A stretch of 59,252 nt of DNA, from the NCBI GenBank assembly GCA_003480725.1, contig QUJQ01000013.1, positions 1 through 59,252 of the forward strand. The letters are read 5' to 3'. This stretch comes from Clostridiaceae bacterium AM27-36LB. GTDB taxonomy: Bacteria > Bacillota > Clostridia > Lachnospirales > Lachnospiraceae. The translations under genes were made by a program, and so were the position numbers. Below, piece by piece: positions 39,323-46,690 of the stretch (position 1 is the first letter of the stretch; each line of letters starts with the position of its first letter). The notes below the pieces were generated by a model. It saw nothing but the letters and a program-made list of their open reading frames with translations, was not told the origin of the DNA and searched no databases.

Positions 39323-39360
39323 TCCTATATAGTAGTTTATTAAAAACATACTATATAGGA
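39323..39360 (-). promoter_or_regulatory. Operator palindrome of the MarR/radical SAM operon
   Basis: TCCTATATAGTA (39323-39334) and TACTATATAGGA (39349-39360) are perfect inverted repeats. They start 9 nt before the MarR ATG. The inner arm contains TATATAG, which can serve as a -10 element, so a bound dimer would block transcription. Confidence 0.7.
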
Positions 39361-39457
39361 GCTTTATTGTCAACAGTTTATATGTCTTAATAGGTAAATT
39401 CCGTTTTTTTCAATTCTCCAAACTGGAATTGTTCAAGCTTTTCAAATACTAACGTCC

Positions 39458-39790
39458 TTAATTCTGTTCAATAATTGATTTATAGTAGTTACCAAAGTCA
39501 GCAAGTGAATTAACAATTGGAAGCATTTTTGTTCCGAGTTCCGTTAAGCCGTATTCAACTCTCGGTGGCTGCTCATGGTAATCGTAGCGATATGCCAGCC
39601 CATCACTCATCATTTGTCTTAAACTATCTGTCAAAACCTTTTGTGAAATACCATCTATACTTCGTTGTAGCTCATTGAATCTCCATGGACGCTCTTTTAA
39701 GTTACGCAAAATCAGCAGTTTCCATTTTCCTCCGATAAGAGATACTGCTGTTGCAACTGGGCATTCCGGTAATTCTTCTTTTGCTCGCAT
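39458..39790 (-). CDS. HxlR family transcriptional regulator
   Basis: This 110-residue protein has the HxlR/MarR-like winged helix signature: CPVATAVSLIGGKWKLLILR, RPWRFNELQRSIDGISQKVL, TDSLRQMMSDGLAYR, PPRVEYGLTELG. The N-terminal Cys of CPV is the conserved redox-sensitive cysteine seen in some members. Start ATG 39788-39790 lies 8 nt after GGAGGTGAG. It is divergent from a cupin gene, a common pairing in which HxlR represses its neighbour under control of oxidants or electrophiles. Confidence 0.88.
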   Translation of the reverse strand: MRAKEELPECPVATAVSLIGGKWKLLILRNLKERPWRFNELQRSIDGISQKVLTDSLRQMMSDGLAYRYDYHEQPPRVEYGLTELGTKMLPIVNSLADFGNYYKSIIEQN

Positions 39791-39810
39791 AATTCTCACC
39801 TCCGAGTCTA

Positions 39811-39845
39811 TTGTAACACATTCATTTTTGAGTGTACAGTTACAA
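39811..39845. promoter_or_regulatory. Operator candidate between HxlR and cupin genes
   Basis: TTGTAAC (39811-39817) and GTTACAA (39839-39845) are perfect inverted repeats, with ACTCA/TGAGT-like inner symmetry. They sit next to the HxlR start, the usual place for HxlR autoregulation. Confidence 0.5.
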
Positions 39846-39930
39846 AAAGGTGCGTACTTGTTTTTGTATGTGTCTCACACTATACTAATACCAAGCAACC
39901 AGAAACTACAAATTAACTATGGAGGTTATT

Positions 39931-40284
39931 ATGGCAAATTACACAAAAACAACTATTGGAAAGGAAAACCGAATTGAGCTGCATGAAAAGTTGTCTTTAA
40001 CAGGTGCAGAAATCAGTTTAAATGAACTACCTGCAGGAGCAAATGTCCCATTTGTTCATTCTCATAAAGAAAATGAAGAAATCTATGGAATTCTTTCAGG
40101 TAACGGCAAAGCCATAATTGATGGAGAAGAAATTAGCCTTTCAATTGGAGACTGGCTAAAAATCACACCTGCTGCAAAGCGTCAGTTTTTTGCATCCGAT
40201 ATTTCTGGAATTACTTATATCTGCATTCAGGTAAAAGAAAATTCTCTGGAACATTTTACAGCAGAGGATGCCGTAATCGGCTAA
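39931..40284 (+). CDS. Cupin domain protein
   Basis: This 117-residue single-domain cupin has motif 1 spread over PFVHSHKENEEIYGILSGNG (His-His-Glu metal ligands). Motif 2 is around LSIGDWLKITPAAKRQFFAS, where the final His is replaced by basic or aromatic residues. Metal binding with reduced ligand set, or a simple small-molecule binding role, is possible. The ATG has ATGGAGGTT 6 nt upstream. It is divergently transcribed from hxlR and presumably induced when HxlR is inactivated. The enzyme activity is unknown. Confidence 0.85.
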   Translation: MANYTKTTIGKENRIELHEKLSLTGAEISLNELPAGANVPFVHSHKENEEIYGILSGNGKAIIDGEEISLSIGDWLKITPAAKRQFFASDISGITYICIQVKENSLEHFTAEDAVIG

Positions 40285-40304
40285 TTAAAAGTATTTATTT
40301 ACAA

Positions 40305-40349
40305 AAATGCACAGTTCACGATAAGCTAAGAACTGTGCATTTCTTTTTT
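40305..40349 (+). terminator. Terminator of the cupin gene
   Basis: AAATGCACAGTT and AACTGTGCATTT are perfect arms across a 14-nt loop, followed by CTTTTTTG. Confidence 0.85.
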
Positions 40350-40394
40350 GTTCAATATTACGTTTTCTCAATTTTTCAAACTTGAATTTTCAAA

Positions 40395-40997
40395 TTAGTC
40401 TTTGCAAATAACCTTTGAACCTTCACCGTCAATTACAATTCCCTGACGGTTGTTAATTGGGCATAGATTCAAATCCGAAAACTCAGTCATTATTTTCTCG
40501 GTAACTTTCTTAAATGGTGCTGTAAGATAATGCGGAAGAACATAGAAATCAATCAAATCAAGCCCTGCATCATCTTCTTGTGAGTAGTCCTCCGGCTTTT
40601 CATCCATTTGCTGGATATATTGGATGCTTGGAGCGCATATAATTGCGCCTGCCGACTCGCCGATCATCAATTTTCCATTTGCCAATTCCTTTTTCAGCAG
40701 CCCATCAGTTCCCGTTTTACGGAGCCGGTCCATAAGAAAAAAAGAATTTCCGCCGGTAAAATATATTACATCTGCATCTTCAAAAACAGACTGTATCGTT
40801 GAATAAGCCTCCGTTGAAATATCAATTTCAGTTACGATTGCTCCCAACTTTTTGAATAATTTTCGAGCCGAGCCGACATAACCGGTGTAGCCTTCACGCA
40901 GCGAAGCTGTTGGAATAAATGCGACTTTCTTATTTTCAATTTCTTCCTTTATCAGACTTCCTACACTTGAAAAATGCGAACATAAAAATAGTTTCAT
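40395..40997 (-). CDS. Peptidase E family (S51) serine peptidase
   Basis: This 200-residue protein has the class-I glutamine amidotransferase-like fold of peptidase E/cyanophycinase. The nucleophile is in IGESAGAIICAP (Ser of GxSAG), preceded by the substrate-loop YFTGGNSFFLMDRLRK. A conserved FYVLPHYL gives the catalytic His. Peptidase E cleaves Asp-X dipeptides in the cytoplasm. ATG at 40995-40997 is chosen over the TTG codon before it, because AAAGGAGAA fits it. It is monocistronic, with a hairpin upstream at 41069. Confidence 0.82.
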   Translation of the reverse strand: MKLFLCSHFSSVGSLIKEEIENKKVAFIPTASLREGYTGYVGSARKLFKKLGAIVTEIDISTEAYSTIQSVFEDADVIYFTGGNSFFLMDRLRKTGTDGLLKKELANGKLMIGESAGAIICAPSIQYIQQMDEKPEDYSQEDDAGLDLIDFYVLPHYLTAPFKKVTEKIMTEFSDLNLCPINNRQGIVIDGEGSKVICKD

Positions 40998-41068
40998 CAA
41001 TATTCTCCTTTATAAATTCCGATTTTAATGTCTCTATTATACCATAATGATACTATTATAAAAAAGGA

Positions 41069-41092
41069 AAAAGAGCTCCTTCGAGCTCTTTT
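41069..41092 (-). terminator. Bidirectional terminator between the peptidase E and TfoX-like genes
   Basis: AAAAGAGCTC-CTTC-GAGCTCTTTT is a perfect palindromic stem with U-runs on both strands. Confidence 0.75.
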
Positions 41093-41119
41093 GATTCAGT
41101 TCTGTAAACTTGAAGTTGT

Positions 41120-41440
41120 TTATTTCTTCTTTTTCGGTTTTGGGGCTGGCAGTTCATCATACATTGCATGAAACAAGCCTGTCAAAAATTCCTTATTATC
41201 AACTTCATCTACCAACAACATCTCTTTTGTTCCCTCATAGGGTAATTCATACGGAGCTGTCGGCATATAACTAATTGCTGATTTTACTGGTTTAACAAGT
41301 AATCTATCATCATAGATACCGCCTACAATCTTGCCACGATAATAAATAATAAATTCTCCCATCATAGCTCGATAAGTAATTTCTTCTAACTCAGATAGCT
41401 GCCCTAAAACAAACTCTAAGTATTCCTTGCTTGATGCCAT
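41120..41440 (-). CDS. TfoX/Sxy N-terminal domain protein
   Basis: This 106-residue protein matches the TfoX N-terminal domain: YLEFVLGQLSELEEITYRAM, MGEFIIYYRGKIVGGIYDDR, LLVKPVKSA. It ends in a basic tail KPKKKK. TfoX proteins regulate competence in γ-proteobacteria, but stand-alone N-domains in Firmicutes have no proven role. The start ATG 41440 follows TTTGAGGTGG. It may be co-transcribed with the gene upstream at 41470. Confidence 0.82.
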   Translation of the reverse strand: MASSKEYLEFVLGQLSELEEITYRAMMGEFIIYYRGKIVGGIYDDRLLVKPVKSAISYMPTAPYELPYEGTKEMLLVDEVDNKEFLTGLFHAMYDELPAPKPKKKK

Positions 41441-41469
41441 ATTTCCACCTCAAATTCAAATTGTTACAC

Positions 41470-41937
41470 TTAAAAAAGCGGAATTTCACCATCATAGTTT
41501 TCTGCTTTTTCCAATAGCGGCTCTTTAGCTCCCATCGTAAACGCGATGTCGCTACTGCGGATAGAGAGCAGCTCCATTCCGGGTCTCACTTTCAAAAAAT
41601 CCATCATTTTCTTCGTAAAAAGAATTTGCCCCTCCTGTGAAATCTCTACCCAGCAGTAGGAACGCCCCTTGTATTTGATAAATTCGCCAGAACCTGCTGA
41701 GTAGTCAAGCAACGGTGGAGTATCGTCCAAAATGTGACCAAGTTTTGACGGATGCAAAAGGCCTTTCCGGGTGACGCAGAAGCCACCGGTAATCTTACTT
41801 CCGGTAAAAAGATATACTTTTCCCTCATCTGTAATGTGATATTCTTTCATTGCCTGCGGTGGAATCCGCAATGTTCCATCCGTCCGAATGAGTGATTTCC
41901 CGAAAATAAATTTTCCTCCCTTATTCATTTGTGGCAT
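41470..41937 (-). CDS. AbrB-like hypothetical protein
   Basis: This 155-residue protein contains KFIFGKSLIRTDGTLRIPPQ followed by AMKEYHITDEGKVYLFTGSK, which looks like a swapped-hairpin AbrB-type β strand unit. A second related segment is YCWVEISQEGQILFTKKMMD with FLKVRPGMELLSIRSSD. Two such units in one protein suggest a DNA-binding monomer. That is inferred from pattern only. ATG 41935-41937 has CAGGAGATG upstream, so the longer start is rejected. The function is unknown. Confidence 0.6.
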   Translation of the reverse strand: MPQMNKGGKFIFGKSLIRTDGTLRIPPQAMKEYHITDEGKVYLFTGSKITGGFCVTRKGLLHPSKLGHILDDTPPLLDYSAGSGEFIKYKGRSYCWVEISQEGQILFTKKMMDFLKVRPGMELLSIRSSDIAFTMGAKEPLLEKAENYDGEIPLF

Positions 41938-41989
41938 AAAAACATCTCCTGAAATTCCGATTTGTCTACTTACTATCATATTTTAATGT

Positions 41990-42180
41990 TGGCTTCAAAA
42001 TTGCTTAATGGAGTTCATCCTAACCCAAAACTGACCATCCATAACCAAAAACTAACCAAGCACTAACCATAAAATTCTTTTTTCTGTTTTACGGTGTGAT
42101 AATATTATCATAGACAAATGAGACATAAAACACAACAACAATCTCTCATTTGTTTTTCTTTTGCAAAAGAATATGGATTC
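41990..42180. other. Intergenic gap with ACTAACCA-type repeats
   Basis: No gene is seen. ACTGACCA, AACCAAAAACTAACCA and ACTAACCA occur within 42028-42070, a loose direct repeat. An IR-poor AT stretch follows. Repeats of this kind may be a regulator site or an element end. Nothing more can be supported. Confidence 0.3.
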
Positions 42181-42187
42181 AAAATAT

Positions 42188-42232
42188 AGCGTCAGCTCAT
42201 TGCCGTACCGGTGATGAGTATGGCGCTTTTTT
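42188..42232 (+). terminator. Terminator-like hairpin before the ardA remnant
   Basis: AGCGTCAGCTCAT and ATGAGTATGGCGCT pair with few mismatches and are followed by TTTTTTG. The AGGAGG of the ardA frame lies about 40 nt later. The same leader layout is seen in the ICE rep operons. Confidence 0.55.
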
Positions 42233-42284
42233 GTTGTCCAAAACCAGATGACGATCTGAAATACAAAGAACAGGAGGAAAGTAT

Positions 42285-42509
42285 ATGGGCTATGCCTACG
42301 ATCATGATTGTCCATTTGAGGCATTTATCACGAACCTTGGAAAATACAACGAGGGTGTGCTGGTCGGGGAATGGGCAAAGTTCCCGACAACAGCAGAGGA
42401 ACTGCAAAAAGTATTTGAACGGATCGGGATCGGCTCCAAAGATGATTTCGGCCATCCATATGAAGAATGGTTCATCACCGACTATAGGATAATGAATGAT
42501 GCTACATGA
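42285..42509 (+). pseudogene. ardA: ArdA-type antirestriction protein, truncated
   Basis: The frame encodes FEAFITNLGKYNEGVLVGEW, AKFPTTAEELQKVFERIGIG and HPYEEWFITDYRI, the N-terminal domain of ArdA, an acidic DNA mimic that blocks type I restriction. It ends after 74 residues, where about 165 are normal. The sequence leaves the family directly after FITDY. The ribosome binding site (CAGGAGG) is intact. It is a relic of a conjugative element, matching the relaxase remnant 1 kb downstream. Confidence 0.75.
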
Positions 42510-42630
42510 GAAAGAGCAATGCACTGCCAGATTTTCAGAAATAGTGTAGAACCAGTCTTTTTCGTAACATTTTAGTCAGATATTACTGAATTTAAAATAC
42601 ATAAAATAAAAATAATAATAATTACTGTTA

Positions 42631-42659
42631 TTGACAAAATAGAAAGTATCATGTATAAT
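42631..42659 (+). promoter_or_regulatory. Consensus sigma-A promoter of the rubredoxin-hemerythrin operon
   Basis: TTGACA (42631-42636) and TATAAT (42654-42659) with exactly 17 nt between them match the consensus perfectly. Start of transcription is expected near 42666, giving a leader of about 85 nt. Constitutive strong expression is expected unless a repressor intervenes. Confidence 0.85.
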
Positions 42660-42750
42660 ACAGACATAAATAAAAAAGCAACAAAATACTGAAAAATTCA
42701 GTAGGAATCTATTAACAAAATGAATCAACATTGAAAAGGAGAAAATAACT

Positions 42751-42915
42751 ATGAAAAAATATGAATGTGAACCATGTGGCTATATTTATGATCCGGCAGT
42801 AGGCGATCCAGACGGAGGTATCGCTCCAGGAACTGCATTTGAGGATATTCCAGATGACTGGGTATGTCCGATCTGTGGATTAGGAAAAGATGTTTTTGTT
42901 CCTGTAGAAGACTAA
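42751..42915 (+). CDS. rub: Rubredoxin
   Basis: This is a 54-residue iron protein. The two knuckles [10 protein letters not shown] and [11 protein letters not shown] provide the four cysteine ligands of a single Fe site, with the conserved [12 protein letters not shown] and IPDDWVCP between. It carries electrons in the cytoplasm, typically to rubrerythrin, flavodiiron proteins or superoxide reductase in anaerobes. Start ATG follows AAAGGAGAAAATAACT. It is directly upstream of a hemerythrin gene and behind a perfect consensus promoter. It looks complete, although remnants of conjugative genes flank the pair. Confidence 0.93.
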   Translation: MKKYECEPCGYIYDPAVGDPDGGIAPGTAFEDIPDDWVCPICGLGKDVFVPVED

Positions 42916-42992
42916 GCAGAAAATGCAGGTGTGAAACTGACAGACACAAAAAAATCCCAAGAGAATATATAAAAAGAAATGGAGACTAGATT

Positions 42993-43427
42993 ATGACTTA
43001 CGATTTAAATATTACCTTTGATGACAATTTAGTAACAGGAAATGAAACAATTGATACCCAGCATAAAGAATTGATCGACCGTATCCAGAACTTTGTAACT
43101 GCCTGTCAAAATGGCGACAGCAAAGTAAAAGCAATCAAAATGCTGGATTATCTGGATGAATATACTGACTTTCATTTCAAAGAAGAGGAAAAGCTTCAGG
43201 AAAAATCCGGTTATCCAGAGCGTGAAAACCATCATGAAAAACATGAAGAGTTTAAAAAGACAATTCAGGAACTGCATGAATACCTTCAGGATTATGAAGG
43301 ACCAACTAATCGGTTCAGTGAACTTGTACAGAAGAATGTGATTGACTGGCTGTTTGGACACATTAAAACATATGACCGCTCTGTAGCAGAATTTATCTTT
43401 ATGAGAGAAAATCCAAAACGATACTAA
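42993..43427 (+). CDS. Bacteriohemerythrin
   Basis: This 144-residue four-helix protein has the diiron ligands in order: His in ETIDTQHKELIDRI, His and Glu in TDFHFKEEEKL, His-His in ENHHEKHEEFKKT, and His/Asp in LFGHIKTYDRSV. It binds O2 reversibly and would serve in oxygen sensing, storage or detoxification. Start ATG 42993 has AAATGGAGACTAGATT upstream. It is co-transcribed with rubredoxin (77 nt gap), suggesting an electron-transfer link for oxygen reduction. That link is inferred. Confidence 0.92.
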   Translation: MTYDLNITFDDNLVTGNETIDTQHKELIDRIQNFVTACQNGDSKVKAIKMLDYLDEYTDFHFKEEEKLQEKSGYPERENHHEKHEEFKKTIQELHEYLQDYEGPTNRFSELVQKNVIDWLFGHIKTYDRSVAEFIFMRENPKRY

Positions 43428-43469
43428 AATAAAACAGGGAAGGTGTTCCCTCAGAGAATTCAGACAAAA

Positions 43470-43496
43470 GTCACCGACCGGTGGCTTTTTCTTTTT
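43470..43496 (+). terminator. Terminator-like hairpin before the relaxase remnant
   Basis: GTCACCG and CGGTGGC pair across AC, followed by TTTTTCTTTTT. It serves as terminator of the rubredoxin-hemerythrin transcript. It also stands 12 nt before the AAGGAAG of the relaxase frame. Confidence 0.65.
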
Positions 43497-43508
43497 GGGA
43501 AGGAAGTG

Positions 43509-43939
43509 ATGGGAATGGCAGCGACACGATTGATTGCACTTCATGTGAATAAGGGAAAGACGGTCGCTCAATGTTTGGCAGACAGCAGAAGAACAATATC
43601 ATCGCATACCAGATACGCCAGTCCTTTAAGCCGGGAGAAATCACCCCGGAAGAAGCGAACCAAGTCGGCTATGAAACAGCGATGCGATGGACAAAGGGAA
43701 AACACGCTTTCATCGTTGCGACCCATATCGACAAATCCCACATTCACAACCATATCATTTATAATTCGACCTCGCTGGATGCCACACGAAAATTCAAAAA
43801 CTTCTTTCTTTCCGGTCTGGCGGTGCAAAGACTCAGTGATATGGTTTGCCTGGAACACGGGCTGTCCATTATTACACCGAAGCCGTATCGGGAGCGCCAG
43901 AAAAGAACTGTTTATCCCAAGCTACTGCGTATTGCATGA
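43509..43939 (+). pseudogene. Relaxase/mobilization nuclease, internally deleted and truncated
   Basis: The first ~23 codons give MAATRLIALHVNKGKTVAQC, the start of clostridial MOBP-type relaxases. The frame then shifts. From 43571 another frame reads GRQQKNNIIAYQIRQSFKPG, RWTKGKHAFIVATHIDKSHI, HNHIIYNSTS and SGLAVQRLSDMVCLEHGL. This includes the HIDKSHIHNH metal motif. About 40 residues between are missing, and the C-terminus ends at VYPK with an abrupt change. The gene is dead. It and ardA show a lost conjugative element that once surrounded the rubredoxin operon. Confidence 0.8.
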
Positions 43940-44137
43940 ACCGCTGCACCCCTTTCCGAAAATACCGGACAACAGCCAGCCGATAAAGCCCATATAGGCC
44001 ATCGTGATGAACGGGTTAGAAGTCAGCGGACAAGCTCCAGTGGGGCATCTCACAAAGTAGTAATATGCAAGGCCAACTAATGAGCCGCCTGCGGTAAAAA
44101 GAACTGGCTTCAGCCAGTTCTTAATTTTTTCTTTCAT
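43922..44137 (-). CDS. DUF6132 family small membrane protein
   Basis: This 71-residue protein has two predicted membrane helices (WLKPVLFTAGGSLVGLAYYY and TMAYMGFIGWLLSGIFGKGC). Conserved cysteines are in RCPTGACPLTSNP and GCSGSC. This is the DUF6132 pattern, often encoded near thioredoxin-like or sulfur-transfer proteins. Start ATG 44137 is next to the stop of the thioredoxin-reductase fusion gene, so they form one operon. A role in membrane thiol exchange or a persulfide-handling pore is conceivable (inference). Its 3' end abuts the relaxase remnant. Confidence 0.8.
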   Translation of the reverse strand: MKEKIKNWLKPVLFTAGGSLVGLAYYYFVRCPTGACPLTSNPFITMAYMGFIGWLLSGIFGKGCSGSCNTQ

Positions 44138-44138
44138 C

Positions 44139-45404
44139 TCACATTTCTCCTGATAAATATTCCTCTGCATAGTGAACAGCAGTTGCCCCATCGGCTACAG
44201 CAGTTACGACCTGCCGTAATGCCTTTGTGCGGACATCCCCAACGGCGAACACACCGGGGATGTTGGTGCGGGTACTCTCATCTGCAATAATGTATCCAGC
44301 CGGATCAATCTCAATCTGATCTTTCATCAATTCGGTGGAAGGCTTTCTTCCCACGCTTACAAATACACCATCGCAAGCAAGGGTACTTTCTTCTCCAGTT
44401 TTCACGTTCCTAATCTGGATACCGGTCAGCTTTTCGTTATGGAGAAGAGCTATAATCTTACTGTCCCAGAGAAATTCTACATTTTCTGTTTTCATCAAAG
44501 GTTCATGGTAGATCTTTGTTGCTTTTAGGGTGCCTCTGCGGTGAACGACGATGACCTTTTTGCAGATACGGGAGAGAATCAGCGCATCCGCCGCAGCGGT
44601 ATTGCCACCGCCTGCGATGACAACCGTTTTGTTCCGATAGAACATTCCGTCACAGGCTGCACAGTAATGGACACCTTTACCTATTAACGCCTGTTCCCCA
44701 TCAACACCCAGCTCTCTGGGACCGGCTCCTGTAGCCAATACGATGGATTTTGCGTACATAGCGCCTTCGCTGGTCACAGCTTTCTTTACAGAACCTGACA
44801 GTTCCAGAGACAGCACTTCAGTCAGCTTGGTTTCCACACCAAACCGCTCCGTTCCTCGCTTCATTTTTTCTCCCAGGGAGAAACCGTCAATGCCATCCTC
44901 GAAGCCGGGATAGTTGTCGATTTGCTCGGTCAGAGCCATCTGCCCACCGGCAGACAGCTTTTCTAAAACCACGGTGTCCATTCCTGCTCTTGCAGCATAA
45001 AGGGCTGCGGTATACCCGCCGGGACCGCCACCTACAACGATCATGTCATAGATATGCTGCGCATTATTTACTTCCTGAGTCCGGTGCTGTAAGGTTTCCT
45101 CAATAAAAGCCACCAGCTGCGCTCTGGATTCTGGAGCGACGATAGAGCCAAGAGTCTGTCCGCTATGATAGATCAGCAGAGTAGGGACAACTTCAATAGC
45201 CTCGGTCTCAGCCAATTCCGGTTCATCATCAATGTTGACAGCAGTGAATACCAGTGTATCCTTATATTCCTCAGCAACGCTTTCCAATGATGGAGCCAGA
45301 CGGCGGCAATATACGCACCAAGGGGCTGAAAACTCCACCAGAACAGTCTTTCCGCTATGCACCATTTCTTCAAATTGATTTCTATTAATATTGATAACTT
45401 CCAT
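44139..45404 (-). CDS. trxB: Thioredoxin-thioredoxin reductase fusion protein
   Basis: This 421-residue protein has an N-terminal thioredoxin domain (residues 1-105; VEFSAPWCVYCRRLAPSLES, with WCVYC instead of WCGPC, and VVPTLLIYHSGQ). It is joined to a NADPH thioredoxin reductase. The FAD motif is GGGPGGYTAALYAARAG, the redox pair is CAACDG, the NADPH motif is GGGNTAAADAL, and the C-terminal FAD motif is GVFAVGDVRTKALRQV. Electrons would pass from NADPH through FAD and CAAC to the attached thioredoxin. Trx in front of TrxR is the reverse of the well-known mycobacterial fusion. The start has AAAGGAGCTGGCAAT. It is in an operon with DUF6132. Confidence 0.9.
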   Translation of the reverse strand: MEVININRNQFEEMVHSGKTVLVEFSAPWCVYCRRLAPSLESVAEEYKDTLVFTAVNIDDEPELAETEAIEVVPTLLIYHSGQTLGSIVAPESRAQLVAFIEETLQHRTQEVNNAQHIYDMIVVGGGPGGYTAALYAARAGMDTVVLEKLSAGGQMALTEQIDNYPGFEDGIDGFSLGEKMKRGTERFGVETKLTEVLSLELSGSVKKAVTSEGAMYAKSIVLATGAGPRELGVDGEQALIGKGVHYCAACDGMFYRNKTVVIAGGGNTAAADALILSRICKKVIVVHRRGTLKATKIYHEPLMKTENVEFLWDSKIIALLHNEKLTGIQIRNVKTGEESTLACDGVFVSVGRKPSTELMKDQIEIDPAGYIIADESTRTNIPGVFAVGDVRTKALRQVVTAVADGATAVHYAEEYLSGEM

Positions 45405-45502
45405 ATTGCCAGCTCCTTTCCTTTGCTTGATTATAGTATAGCCAATCTAAAATAACATTTCGGTGATGATATCACATAAAATAGTGCGACATTGCTGCCG
45501 CA

Positions 45503-45831
45503 CTAAAATTTTTCATTATCAAGTAACTCGAGGATATGTTTACTGGAACGGATGATTTGAGACTGCTTATCTTTTAGGGATGTTTTTTTGCCTCCTCCAG
45601 CGAGAGAGAAGCATATAAATGAACCGTGTATGCTTCCTGCCTGAGAAAATCTTTATACTGTTCAGCTGCAAGATATTGTTTCTCAAGAATACTAATTTTA
45701 TTTTGGAGATCACCAATCTGCTGTTGAAGCGATATCACTTTTTTCTTTTGAATATAGAGGAAAAAAGTAAGAAGAAACCCCGCCTCTCCAGTAATCCGAA
45801 TAAAAGTACGGTATAACGTTCCTAAAATCAT
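45503..45831 (-). pseudogene. Coiled-coil membrane-proximal protein, frame broken in an A7 tract
   Basis: The frame from 45831 gives an N-terminal hydrophobic segment (ITGEAGFLLTFFLYIQKKK) and a coiled coil (LQQQIGDLQNKISILEKQYL). It stops at 45574 right after LEEAKKHP. Adding one A to the A7 tract (T7 on the plus strand, 45583-45589) lets the frame continue TSLKDKQSQIIRSSKHILEL to a stop at 45503. The full product would be about 109 residues. The ribosome binding site is poor. It is either a pseudogene, a sequencing error or a slippage-controlled gene. The function is unknown. Confidence 0.5.
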
Positions 45832-45909
45832 GCCTATGATTTACTGTGCATAGAACGATATACCGTCACATAGATTGTTGAAATATATGGTTTAAAATAT
45901 GTTACTTTA

Positions 45910-46680
45910 TTATGAGATTTTTAATATTTTATCAATTAACTCTGACACGGATTTGACACAGCCTTCTGCATATTGCTTCACAGTAGCTGGAGAATGATGG
46001 AATGTATAACCATGCTTTGTTGCCCTTAACATATCAATGTCATTTTCAGCATCACCAATGGCGTAGACTTGTTCATGCATGAATCCAAGTTTCTGACAAA
46101 GGATGTTCATGGCGTTCCCTTTTGAACAGTCTCTCCACGCCATGTCAACATCCTGGATATTTACAAAAGCTCTCACCTCCTGGTGATCTGACTTTTCCAG
46201 CCAGTCTGCAAAAGCTTTTGCAGATTTATTGTCTTTGAAATGGAATGACATTCCATAAAGTTTTTCCGTTTTTAATAAATCAATACTGCTAATAGGTGTT
46301 ATTGGCAGGCTGTACTGCTTTTTTTGATTGCATGAAAATATGTTGTCTTTCGTATGAACTGTTAATGGTATATCCGATGCATATTCGTTTATTATTTTTT
46401 TGATTGCTGTAAATGATACAGGTTCTTCATGCAGTATTTGTTGATGACTATCCGCGATAATACTCCCTGTACCGGCAATCATGTAATCAGGCAAAAGATA
46501 TCCTTCCAACGGAGCAACTATCCATGGCAATGCTCTGCCGGAGTTAATTACGATCAGATTTCCTCTTTGCTGGAATTCCTTTATTGCATCTAAATCTGAT
46601 TCCTTAAAATATGTTTTTCCATTATCAGAGAACAATATTGTTCCATCCATGTCTGTAAATAGAATATTTTTCTGTTTCAT
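45910..46680 (-). CDS. Cof-type HAD-IIB family phosphatase
   Basis: This is a 256-residue haloacid dehalogenase phosphatase. Motif I NILFTDMDGTILFSD carries the nucleophile Asp and acid/base Asp. Motif II is IVINSGRAL. Motif III is the Lys in DCSKGNAMNIL. Motif IV YAIGDAENDIDMLRATKHGY binds Mg2+. The cap is type IIB. It hydrolyses sugar or other phosphates in the cytoplasm. It follows treR by 11 nt and may belong to the trehalose regulon. A trehalose-6-phosphate link is possible but not shown. ATG 46680 is used because AGCAGGAG precedes it. Confidence 0.85.
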   Translation of the reverse strand: MKQKNILFTDMDGTILFSDNGKTYFKESDLDAIKEFQQRGNLIVINSGRALPWIVAPLEGYLLPDYMIAGTGSIIADSHQQILHEEPVSFTAIKKIINEYASDIPLTVHTKDNIFSCNQKKQYSLPITPISSIDLLKTEKLYGMSFHFKDNKSAKAFADWLEKSDHQEVRAFVNIQDVDMAWRDCSKGNAMNILCQKLGFMHEQVYAIGDAENDIDMLRATKHGYTFHHSPATVKQYAEGCVKSVSELIDKILKIS

Positions 46681-46690
46681 ATTTCTCCTG

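Noticed and set aside
42028..42070. ACTAACCA-type direct repeats as an iteron set.
   Set aside because: The spacing is irregular, copies are short and no replication gene is adjacent.
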